Origin: Candidatus Hydrogenedentota bacterium
GTDB taxonomy: Bacteria; Hydrogenedentota; Hydrogenedentia; Hydrogenedentiales; CAITNO01
Assembly (NCBI GenBank): GCA_903922535.1
Contig: CAIXUF010000256.1
Coordinates: forward strand, 1 to 6,085
Reading direction: 5' to 3'
DNA: 6,085 nucleotides
Shown: positions 1-5,787 of the stretch, piece after piece
How the letters are laid out: each line of letters opens with the position of its first letter
Position numbering within the stretch: position 1 is the first letter of the stretch
Notes under the pieces: model-generated
Database searches by the model: none
What the model saw: the letters and a program-made list of their open reading frames with translations, nothing else
Told to the model about the DNA's origin: nothing
Translations under genes and position numbers: made by a program

Positions 1-2
1 CG

Positions 3-569
3 CCTTCAAACAGCCATGCGCCCGGAAAGCGCCTGCCGACGACGCTGGCCTTCGCGGCAGGATTCATGTTCATCGGCGCCCCGCTGGTCTATTTTCCATT
101 GCTCATCCACTTTGGTGGGGACCAAATACCCCTGAAACTGCTCCTCTACTTCGCCGTGTTCTTCGGACCTTTCGGCGCGCTCTACGGCCATTTCTTCGCC
201 AAGGACCGCAAGCGCCTGCTTGTGGCCACGCTGAGCGGGTCCTGTTTCGGGCTGATTCACATCAATTCCTACGGCTTGGTCATGGTGACCTTCCTGCTGG
301 GCATTTTCCTCACCTACGTGTTCATGAAGGACGTCAACCGCAACCTCGTTGCGCTGGGATTCATCCACGGCCTGCTCGGCTCATCCTTTGGCATGTTCTT
401 CTCGCACGACAAGGCGGGGCCGCTCACGGTGGACTACGGCGTGGGGCCAACCCACGTGCACAATCCGACCTGGGGCGTGATTATTGTGCCCATGATCTGC
501 ATGCTCGCCTATCTGTGCCTTATGGTCTGGTATCTCAAATTTGCGAACGAGGAAGAGAAACATGGATGA
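3..569 (+). CDS. CPBP-family (CAAX protease-like) membrane protein, 5' end outside window
   Basis: The reading frame is open from the left edge, so the N-terminus is missing. The first in-frame ATG (position 66) is probably internal, because open codons precede it and no good ribosome site is visible there. Counting residues from that ATG, the protein has about six hydrophobic segments. It carries two of the three CPBP signatures: FGLIH at 61-65, and H101 in the IHGLLGS stretch 36 residues later, with the usual glycine-rich helix (LLGIFLTYVF) between them. CPBP proteins are integral-membrane metalloproteases or protein-binding relatives (Rce1/Abi type). Their first motif, EExxxR, supplies the catalytic glutamate. 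Here the equivalent place, about 30 residues before FGLIH, reads GPFGALYG, with no EE and no Arg. Family membership is therefore well supported, but protease activity is doubtful. The 3' end overlaps the thioesterase start by 8 nt, suggesting one transcript and coupled translation. Confidence 0.82.
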   Translation, partial: PSNSHAPGKRLPTTLAFAAGFMFIGAPLVYFPLLIHFGGDQIPLKLLLYFAVFFGPFGALYGHFFAKDRKRLLVATLSGSCFGLIHINSYGLVMVTFLLGIFLTYVFMKDVNRNLVALGFIHGLLGSSFGMFFSHDKAGPLTVDYGVGPTHVHNPTWGVIIVPMICMLAYLCLMVWYLKFANEEEKHG

Positions 570-1002
570 GACGCTTCAAGAGTACTTTGGCGGCGACGCG
601 GTGGCGGCAAACATGGGCATGCGCGTGGTGGAGTGCGGTCCCGGCCATGCCGTGATTGAAATGCCCATCGACGAAAGGCATCTGAACGGCCTCGGCATCG
701 CGCACGGCGCGGCGCTGTTCGCGCTGGCCGATTTTTGCCATGCCGTCGCGGCCAACGCCTCGGGCACGGTCGCCGTGGCCATACGCTGCGGCATTTCGTA
801 TTTCAAGGCGGTGTCTCCCGGCGCCCTGCTCACCGCCACCGGCACCGAACGCCACGCCGGCGGTCCCCTCGCCGAATACGACATCAACATTCATGACGAG
901 TCGGGGACTCTTGTCGCATCCATGCAGGGCATGGTCTACCGCAAGAAGGAAACCGTCGCCCAGGCGCTTGAAGCGCGGCACGCGGCGGAGCAGAAACAGT
1001 AG
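562..1002 (+). CDS. PaaI-type hotdog-fold thioesterase
   Basis: This 146-residue protein is the normal length for a single hotdog domain of the PaaI/YdiI-like thioesterase family, which hydrolyses acyl-CoA thioesters in the cytoplasm. The diagnostic stretch is LNGLGIAHGAALFALAD. It places N42, H48-G49 and D57 at the same spacing (6 then 9 residues) as the Asn, His-Gly and catalytic Asp of E. coli PaaI. The second Gly of the usual HGG is Ala here. The start at 562 was chosen because GGAAGAG lies about 5 nt upstream and the protein then begins just before the conserved fold. An in-frame ATG at 541 lies inside the upstream gene and has no better ribosome site. The gene overlaps the CPBP gene's stop by 8 nt. 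The acyl substrate cannot be told from the sequence, and no CoA-pathway gene is adjacent. Confidence 0.9.
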   Translation: MDETLQEYFGGDAVAANMGMRVVECGPGHAVIEMPIDERHLNGLGIAHGAALFALADFCHAVAANASGTVAVAIRCGISYFKAVSPGALLTATGTERHAGGPLAEYDINIHDESGTLVASMQGMVYRKKETVAQALEARHAAEQKQ

Positions 1003-1040
1003 TTCTAAAACCAGTTCGTCAACGCCGTTCTTCAGTTCCC

Positions 1041-1076
1041 GTCCATGCAGTCCGTCCGGTCCATATCGTCCATTGC
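1041..1076. repeat. Four 9-nt GTCC-headed tandem units between convergent genes
   Basis: GTCC recurs at 1041, 1050, 1059 and 1068, exactly nine bases apart. The units are GTCCATGCA, GTCCGTCCG, GTCCATATC and GTCCATTGC; three of the four begin GTCCAT. The array fills the middle of the 92-nt gap between the thioesterase stop and the amidohydrolase stop. A 6-bp inverted repeat (CATTGC 1071-1076 with GCAATG 1085-1090, 8-nt loop) overlaps its right end. It has no T-run on either strand, so it is not a convincing terminator. Function unknown. Confidence 0.6.
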
Positions 1077-1094
1077 GCGGGAAAGCAATGCGGC

Positions 1095-1919
1095 TCAGTC
1101 CAGCTTAAACACCCGTTGCGCGTTGTCGCACAGGAACAGGCGGGCTGCCTCCTCGTCGAGGCCGAGCGTGTCGAAACCGTCGAGGCAGGCGTCGGCGGTG
1201 AGCATCGGGAAGTTCGAGCCGAAAAGCACCTTCTTCCGACCGTGTTTGCGCATGTACTCCACCAACTCCGCCGGATACCGTTTCACCTTGTAGGCTGACG
1301 TGTCGATATACACGTTGGGGTACTTCGTGGCCAGCGCGATCATCTCCACCGTCCAGGGATAGCCGATGTGGCCGCCGACGATGGTGAGTTCGGGAAAGTC
1401 GAGCGCCACCTCGTCAATATAGGGAATGGGCCGTCCCGGTTCGGAGGGGCACATGGGGCCCGTGTGCCCCACCTGGAAGCAGACGGGCACACCCAGTTCC
1501 ACGCACTCGGCATAGAGCGGGTAATAGCGGCGGTCCGTGGGGGGAAGATTCCACAGCCACGGCAGCATGCGCAGGCCGTGAAAGCCCAACTCGCGCACGC
1601 AGCGGCGCAGTTCGCGCACCCCCTCCATCGGCCGGTACAGGTTCACCGAGGCAATGCCCACAAAACGGTCCGGATGGGCGTCCACGATCTTGGCAACTTC
1701 CTCGTTGGAGATAAGCGCCCCCTGCGGCCCGTACCATGCGCAGAGCAATCCCCGCCGCACACCGGCCTGGTCCATCGTCGCCAGCGTGAACTCCGCCGGG
1801 ATCTCCGTCGGAATCGTTCCTCCCAGCCAGCGCCGGAGCGATTCAAACATGGGGTGCATGATGAACCCCGGCGTCGGGTGCTGCATCCAGGCGTCAATAA
1901 TGCCGTATGAGGTTTCCAT
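1095..1919 (-). CDS. Amidohydrolase_2 family (ACMSD-like TIM-barrel) metal-dependent hydrolase
   Basis: This is a 274-residue cytoplasmic protein of the amidohydrolase-related family (Pfam Amidohydro_2), the group containing ACMSD-type decarboxylases and many uncharacterised hydrolases. Landmarks are IIDAWMQHPTP at residues 7-17, VGHTGP with H152, GGHIGYPW with H184, YIDTSAY with D206, FGSNFPM with N236, and the C-terminal DNAQRVFKLD. The strand-end positions that usually bind metal are recognisable. However, the N-terminal HxH is replaced by WMQH, and the late Asp is Asn. This combination resembles a subfamily often annotated as generic amidohydrolase or 4-hydroxyphenyl-beta-ketoacyl-CoA hydrolase; I would not assign a substrate. 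The start at 1919 has an AGGAG seven nt upstream (1931-1927), and the conserved domain begins immediately after it. An upstream in-frame ATG at 1940 lacks such a site. The gene converges on the thioesterase and diverges from P1. Confidence 0.92.
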   Translation of the reverse strand: METSYGIIDAWMQHPTPGFIMHPMFESLRRWLGGTIPTEIPAEFTLATMDQAGVRRGLLCAWYGPQGALISNEEVAKIVDAHPDRFVGIASVNLYRPMEGVRELRRCVRELGFHGLRMLPWLWNLPPTDRRYYPLYAECVELGVPVCFQVGHTGPMCPSEPGRPIPYIDEVALDFPELTIVGGHIGYPWTVEMIALATKYPNVYIDTSAYKVKRYPAELVEYMRKHGRKKVLFGSNFPMLTADACLDGFDTLGLDEEAARLFLCDNAQRVFKLD

Positions 1920-1938
1920 GACCGATCTCCTGTGTGCC

Positions 1939-1967
1939 ATCCTATCCCATTGGTTTGGTATTATCAA
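1939..1967 (-). promoter_or_regulatory. Candidate sigma-70-type promoter of the amidohydrolase gene
   Basis: Read on the minus strand, TTGATA (1967-1962, five of six matches to TTGACA) is followed after exactly 17 nt by TAGGAT (1944-1939, four of six matches to TATAAT). Transcription would start near 1932-1934, giving a leader of only about 14 nt that just includes the AGGAG ribosome site. The spacing and position are good; the very short leader is the weak point. Apart from this, the 215-nt divergent gap 1920-2134 shows a 6-bp inverted repeat (ACCCGG 2008-2013 with CCGGGT 2024-2029) of unknown meaning. Confidence 0.4.
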
Positions 1968-2134
1968 GACACTGAAGGGGCCGAACATCTTTCTTGGACC
2001 AGGCCCCACCCGGCCGGCGTGTCCCGGGTCTTGGGCGGAAAAGGGGGGTGCGTTCGTTGATATTTGTGTCTGTGCGTCTGCATGCCCAGGACGGGCCTGC
2101 CGGACGGGAAGTTGGAATCACGAAAGGAAATGCA

Positions 2135-2776
2135 ATGGGCACTCAATTGGCAATTATTCTTGATGCATACAGCAAGACCCCGGGGATGTGCCTGGGTTTT
2201 GTGCTTTTCTACGGCGCTGTTGCGTTGCTGGCCTACACCCTTAACGTTGAGGACTGGGACTTCGAGATTCCCGCGCGGACGATCTTTTGGGCCTGCCTGA
2301 TTCCCGGATTCATTCTCATGGCCGTGTGCCTCGTGCTCATAGACAAACCGCACTGGGCGGTTCCGGAAAAGACACTGCAGTGGATGTTCATGTTCTCTGC
2401 CTTTCTGGGCATTCCGGCTGCGCTGCCGTTCCTGGCGGGGGCCGTGTGGGCGTCCGCCCTTCGCACCCGGGACGCGGCGGTCGAGGCGTCCTCTCTCGCA
2501 CTGGTAATGCTCGGCACCTTTGGACTGGGCTGTGCCGCGTCAAACATTCACGATGTGGCCTGGTGTGCGGCAATCACCGACAATTTCACCAAACACTTCA
2601 CGGCGGGATACGACCTGGACTACTTTGTCGCGTTTGGCGGCAAATTTGGCATTTCGCGCGAGGTGCTTGCGGACTACGCCACGCTTGGCCCATGTGCCTT
2701 CGTCATGGTGGCGGGGGAATTGGCCGTCGCGATCGCCTGTTTCGTGCGGCTGGCCAAACTCCCTGAAAGATTCTGA
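2135..2776 (+). CDS. P1: uncharacterised multi-pass membrane protein, paralog of P2
   Basis: I do not recognise this 213-residue family. Hydrophobic stretches at about 18-37, 50-70, 83-106, 121-136 and 185-204 suggest five membrane helices and no cleavable signal peptide. It aligns without gaps to P2 (3696-4334) with about 134 of 212 identical residues, counted by hand. The most conserved stretches are FWAC..GFI (51-60), WMFMFSAFLGIP (83-94), GCAASNIHD (132-140) and DYATLGPCA (180-188). All seven cysteines (19, 54, 65, 133, 144, 187, 202) are shared with P2. The loop at 111-120 is almost unrelated. The start at 2135 follows AAGGA (2124-2128) with a 6-nt spacer and matches the P2 start; open codons extending back to 1994 lack a ribosome site and any P2 counterpart. 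No clear promoter is visible: a TTGATA at 2057-2062 lacks a good -10 partner. Confidence 0.88.
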   Translation: MGTQLAIILDAYSKTPGMCLGFVLFYGAVALLAYTLNVEDWDFEIPARTIFWACLIPGFILMAVCLVLIDKPHWAVPEKTLQWMFMFSAFLGIPAALPFLAGAVWASALRTRDAAVEASSLALVMLGTFGLGCAASNIHDVAWCAAITDNFTKHFTAGYDLDYFVAFGGKFGISREVLADYATLGPCAFVMVAGELAVAIACFVRLAKLPERF

Positions 2777-2837
2777 GCCCGTTGGCACGGCCGCGCTCCC
2801 GTATCCCAGAACGGCGGGTTTGTTGAAATGTACCTTT

Positions 2838-3590
2838 TCAATCGCGCTCAAACGGTCCACCCGCAGTCAGGAGTGTCTCCAGGCTGGCATCCACGTGATT
2901 CAGGAAATTCCTGGTCACCTGATAATGCTCGGTTTCCCTGTATGGCACCTTTTGGATGCCGTCTTCGGCAAGGAGATAAATGGAGGCGTGTGGATAGGCC
3001 ATCAGGATGGGCGAGTGCGTGGCGATCACAAACTGCGCTTTTTCGCGGACCAGATTGTGAATCAGCGCCAGCGCGGACAACTGTCTGCCGGGCGAAAGCG
3101 CCGCCTCGGGCTCATCAAGCAGGTAAAGCCCCCCGCCGCCAAAGCGTTCGGACAGCAGCGCCCAGAAAGATTCGCCGTGCGACTGCTCGTGCAGGGAGCG
3201 GTTGCCGTAGGAATCCGCAACATCCAGTTCGTCGATGCGCGTTGCCAGATTGTAAAAACTTTCGGCGCGCAGGAAATAACCGTCCCTGGGACGTTTCGCG
3301 CCCCGGACCAGCCGCAGGTATTGGTGCAGCGGGGAATGGGTCTCACGGCTCTTGAAAAGGATGTTGCGGCTGCCGCCCTCGGCGTTAAGCCCCGCGGCCA
3401 CCGCCAGCGCCTCCAACAGCGTCGATTTTCCCGTTCCGTTTTCACCCACGAAAAAAGTCACTCCGGCGTGGAATTCGATTTCGTCGAGATGACGCACGGC
3501 GGGAATCGTGAACGGATATTCGGCAAAGGAAGGCACCTTTTCGCGTTTGAGCGACATGCTGCGCAGCATCTGGAACATGGTTGCAGACAT
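2838..3590 (-). CDS. AAA/ABC-type ATPase (COG3910-like predicted ATPase)
   Basis: This 250-residue protein is a complete, compact nucleotide-binding domain of the SMC/ABC-like ATPase class (AAA_21/AAA_23 type). It has a Walker A GENGTGKST at 49-57 and an ABC-signature-like SHGES at 137-141. Walker B is LYLLDEPEAAL at 155-165 (D159, catalytic E160), followed by a D-loop region around 166-170. The switch histidine is H192 in IATHSPILMA. The length fits the stand-alone family often annotated simply as AAA family ATPase. No coiled coil, zinc hook, TOPRIM nuclease or membrane segment is present, so it is not an OLD nuclease or a transporter subunit by itself. The start at 3590 lies just after AAGGA (4-nt spacer) within a purine-rich leader. 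Codons open further upstream to 4157 are only the antisense of P2. The gene converges on P1 and diverges from P2. Biological role unknown. Confidence 0.9.
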   Translation of the reverse strand: MSATMFQMLRSMSLKREKVPSFAEYPFTIPAVRHLDEIEFHAGVTFFVGENGTGKSTLLEALAVAAGLNAEGGSRNILFKSRETHSPLHQYLRLVRGAKRPRDGYFLRAESFYNLATRIDELDVADSYGNRSLHEQSHGESFWALLSERFGGGGLYLLDEPEAALSPGRQLSALALIHNLVREKAQFVIATHSPILMAYPHASIYLLAEDGIQKVPYRETEHYQVTRNFLNHVDASLETLLTAGGPFERD

Positions 3591-3623
3591 CGGATCCTTC
3601 TCTCCCTGAGCCAGCCCGCCCGC

Positions 3624-3652
3624 TTGCTTCTTGGCGCCGCCATGCATAGGAT
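3624..3652 (+). promoter_or_regulatory. Candidate promoter of P2
   Basis: TTGCTT (3624-3629, a weak -35 with only TTG in common with TTGACA) is followed after 17 nt by TAGGAT (3647-3652, four of six matches to TATAAT). A start site near 3659 would leave a leader of about 37 nt carrying the GAGGAAA ribosome site at 3684-3690. The -10 hexamer is the same as in the amidohydrolase promoter candidate. The element lies in the 105-nt divergent gap between the ATPase and P2. Confidence 0.3.
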
Positions 3653-3695
3653 AGTCCGGTCGGTCGGGAAACAACAACCATTCGAGGAAAATGCC

Positions 3696-4334
3696 ATGGG
3701 TGCAAGATTGTCCATACTGTACGAAGCCTACACGAAAACTACGGGCATGTGCCTGGGATTTGTGATCTTTTTCGGAGTCATTTCGCTGCTGGCCTACTTC
3801 CTCAAAGTGAAGAAGCTGAATTTTGGCATCCCGGCGCGTGTGGCCTTCTGGGCCTGCATGGTTCACGGATTCATCCTGCTCACCGTGTGCCTGACACTCA
3901 TTGACGAGCCGCGCTGGAACCTGCCGCATGAAATCCTCAGTTGGATGTTCATGTTTTCCGCGTTCCTGGGCATTCCGGTGGTAATGCCGTTGTTCGCGGG
4001 AATAGTGTGGGCCTCGGCCTGCCGACTCTTGAAAACCCCCGTCCAAGTGGGACCGTTTGCGCTGGTGATGCTGGGTGCCTTCGCGCTGGGTTGCGCAGCT
4101 TCCAACATCCACGACGTGGTCTGGTGCGCCTCGGTGACGGACACCTATGCCCAGCACAAGGCGGCCGGCTATGACCTGGACTTCTTTGTCGCGCTGGGCA
4201 ACAAGTTCAGCATTGCGCGCGAGGTTACCGCGGACTACGCCACGCTCGGCCCCTGCGCCATTGTCATGGTCCTGGGCGAACTCATGGTCGCAGCGGCCTG
4301 TTTCGGACGTCTGGCGAAGCTGTCGAAGGCGTGA
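3696..4334 (+). CDS. P2: uncharacterised multi-pass membrane protein, paralog of P1
   Basis: This 212-residue protein is collinear with P1 and has the same predicted five hydrophobic segments at about 18-37, 50-70, 83-106, 121-136 and 185-204. Residues kept in both copies include N137, H139, D140, W143, C144, D149, H154, G158-Y159-D160, D162, R175-E176 and G194-E195-L196. P2 has one extra cysteine, C109. The clustered His/Asp/Cys residues between the fourth and fifth helices are candidates for a ligand- or metal-binding surface, which is inference only. The start at 3696 is supported by GAGGAAA (3684-3690) and by alignment to the P1 start. The same frame is open far upstream across the ATPase gene, but that stretch is antisense to the ATPase and not coding. 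Its 3' end converges on the SGNH hydrolase with a 42-nt gap. Function unknown. Confidence 0.88.
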   Translation: MGARLSILYEAYTKTTGMCLGFVIFFGVISLLAYFLKVKKLNFGIPARVAFWACMVHGFILLTVCLTLIDEPRWNLPHEILSWMFMFSAFLGIPVVMPLFAGIVWASACRLLKTPVQVGPFALVMLGAFALGCAASNIHDVVWCASVTDTYAQHKAAGYDLDFFVALGNKFSIAREVTADYATLGPCAIVMVLGELMVAAACFGRLAKLSKA

Positions 4335-4366
4335 TTCAATTCGCTTTGCTCCGTTCAGGATGACAA
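4333..4366. repeat. Possible degenerate copy of a widespread TTCGCT..GCTC..AGGATGACA repeat
   Basis: The gap after P2 holds GATTC, then TTCGCTTTGCTCC, then TTCAGGATGACAA. This order resembles short intergenic repeats of the form GATTC-TTCGCTxCGCTC-AGAATGACA that I recall from many unrelated bacterial genomes. Only one copy is in the window and it overlaps the P2 stop codon, so the match rests on recollection. TGACAA (4361-4366) can also pair with TTGTCA (4374-4379), a weak hairpin overlapping the SGNH stop codon. Confidence 0.3.
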
Positions 4367-4376
4367 GGGTTGTTTG

Positions 4377-5546
4377 TCACTTCCTTTCCAGCGCCTTGCG
4401 CAGGACGGGTTCGAACGCGTCGGCCATCCGCTGGAATCCCAGGTCGGTCGGGTGCGTACCGTCCACCGTGGCCTCGCCGTCGCTGCCGAGCAGCGTATCG
4501 CCGGGCACATAGGACAGGCCCGTGACACCCTTCTCCGTCAGCCGCTCATAGGCCGCGCGCAACGCCTTGTTCTTATCGGTGTAGGCGGCCCGTGGTCCCG
4601 GAAGAAAGGTCCCGGCCTGGTAGGCGATGTTTTCAACGAGGACAATGGGCGTGTCCGGCCGCGCGGCGCGCAGCGCGGTGACGAAGGGCTCGGTCCGCTC
4701 GGTGACCATCTCGGGCGGCATGTTGGGCGCGCAGTCAAGCACGTATGCCGCAGCGTCCACCTCCGCAATCAATTTGCCCAGTTCGGCGTCCAACTTGCCG
4801 TTTCCAGAGAAGCCGAGATTGATCACGGGCTGATCCAGCCGACGGCCCAGTATCGCCGTGTGGGCCATACCGGGACGGGACGCGCACCCACCCTGGGTGA
4901 TCGACGTGCCATAAAAGATGATGGGTTTGGCCTTGTCTGCGGAACGGGCGGGCGCTTTCGAGAGCGTTGCCGTCGGTGCCACACCGATCTCCAGCGACTC
5001 CGTGCCGTTGTACAGCGGCAGGTAAACCATGTATTCATGGGTGCCTGCAGGAATGCCACCCGCCAGCACCGCCTGCGTGCTTTGCCCGCTGGGCCGTCCA
5101 TTCCCGATCCAGCGCCAGACACCGTTGTCGTTCACATACAGGTCGAGCCCGCTCACGCCCGTGGCGGGCATGTGCGGCATGCCCAGACTGTCGTTCAACA
5201 CCTTCCACCGCGCGGAGATCTTTTCCGCGTCCGTGCTGAACCGGACGCAGATACCCGCCGAATGCCGGCTCAGGCTCCACACCGGGTCGGGGACAGTTCC
5301 CTTGGCCCGGGCGGGCAGGCGGTCATAAAACCGGTCCGTGTCCGTCCAGCCCTTTCCCTCCACAGTCAGTTTCTGGGCGTCATACCACAGCCATTCACCG
5401 CTGGTGTCCTTCGCGGCAAAATTAGGGTCCAGTTTCTCGATGGCCGATGGGCCTGAATCCGCGGCAGGTGCAGGCAAAGCCGCAACCCATGCCGACAACA
5501 GCAAAGTGCATAGTAATAATTGACGGAGACCGGATGATGCGCGCAT
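4377..5546 (-). CDS. Secreted SGNH/GDSL hydrolase with N-terminal GxDLY domain
   Basis: The 389-residue precursor starts with a positively charged, hydrophobic segment (7-25) and an APAAD cleavage region near 26-30, so it is likely exported by Sec. The N-terminal beta-rich domain carries the GLDLY signature (133-137) of the GxDLY family, which normally precedes an SGNH esterase domain. The catalytic domain shows block I FYGTSITQG with nucleophile S215 (a GTS form of GDS), block II NLGFSGNG with G245 and N249, and block III DCAPN with N275. Block V is DGTHPTDLGF with D362 and H365 completing the triad. The family cleaves ester bonds, often acetyl or acyl groups on glycans; the substrate here is unknown. 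The start at 5546 was preferred over the in-frame ATG at 5594 because AAAGG lies 8 nt upstream and the signal peptide then begins properly. It converges on P2. Confidence 0.93.
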   Translation of the reverse strand: MRASSGLRQLLLCTLLLSAWVAALPAPAADSGPSAIEKLDPNFAAKDTSGEWLWYDAQKLTVEGKGWTDTDRFYDRLPARAKGTVPDPVWSLSRHSAGICVRFSTDAEKISARWKVLNDSLGMPHMPATGVSGLDLYVNDNGVWRWIGNGRPSGQSTQAVLAGGIPAGTHEYMVYLPLYNGTESLEIGVAPTATLSKAPARSADKAKPIIFYGTSITQGGCASRPGMAHTAILGRRLDQPVINLGFSGNGKLDAELGKLIAEVDAAAYVLDCAPNMPPEMVTERTEPFVTALRAARPDTPIVLVENIAYQAGTFLPGPRAAYTDKNKALRAAYERLTEKGVTGLSYVPGDTLLGSDGEATVDGTHPTDLGFQRMADAFEPVLRKALERK

Positions 5547-5712
5547 GGGCTTTGCCTTTCTTGTGCGTTGTTGAGCCGAATCTGATGCTATCACGCGGGC
5601 TGCCAGGGAAGAAACTGCAAGCCCCTTCCGGCGGCAACATCGTCAGGGCTGCTTTGAAAGGTGGTTGATAACTGCCCGGCACACTCTGGACCGGCATCCA
5701 ACGGCCGTTTTT

Positions 5713-5749
5713 CCGTGTCCGTCAGTGCTTGTCCGTGGCCGTTCGTGTC
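5713..5749. repeat. Degenerate GTCCGTG-rich intergenic stretch
   Basis: Variants of G-T-C-C-G-T recur: CCGTG at 5713, GTCCGT at 5717, GTCCGTG at 5731 and GTTCGTG at 5741. The spacing is irregular (10-14 nt), unlike the exact 9-nt array at 1041-1076, but the GTCC core is shared. The stretch lies in the 241-nt gap 5547-5787 upstream of the SGNH gene. A 10-bp palindrome, AACGGCCGTT at 5700-5709, sits just before it. No gene or clear terminator is visible in this gap. Confidence 0.3.
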
Positions 5750-5787
5750 AAACAAACGCCATTTGCAATAACTGTGCCCGGCGTTGT

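Noticed and set aside
1071..1090. 6-bp hairpin CATTGC/GCAATG in the thioesterase-amidohydrolase gap
   Set aside because: Short stem, 8-nt loop and no T-run on either strand; too weak to call a terminator.
1368..1910. Plus-strand 180-codon frame within the amidohydrolase gene
   Set aside because: Low-complexity His/Arg-rich shadow of the minus-strand gene, with no recognisable domain.
2779..2821. Possible terminator after P1 (CCGTT pairing with AACGG, then GTTTG)
   Set aside because: Only a 5-bp stem with a 26-nt loop and a poor T-run.
2838..3590. ATPase as part of an anti-phage system (OLD/Gabija or similar)
   Set aside because: No TOPRIM nuclease domain, helicase, toxin or other known defence gene is next to it; the ATPase domain alone does not support this.
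2520..3695. Long plus-strand frame leading into P2 across the ATPase
   Set aside because: It is antisense to the ATPase motifs and out of frame with P1. P2 aligns to P1 from position 3696 only, so it is not a fusion protein.
3591..4157. Minus-strand open frame continuous with the ATPase N-terminus, antisense to P2
   Set aside because: It is the mirror of a well-supported gene, is rich in His, Arg and Gln as antisense shadows are, and the ATPase has its own start with a ribosome site at 3590.
5585..5593. Extended -10-like TGATAGCAT (minus strand) before the SGNH gene
   Set aside because: It is reasonably placed, about 32 nt before the start, but has no recognisable -35; one short motif is insufficient.
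5667..5782. Direct repeat ATAACTGCCCGGC / ATAACTGTGCCCGGC about 100 nt apart
   Set aside because: Short and imperfect, with no mobile-element gene or target duplication around it; chance similarity is plausible.
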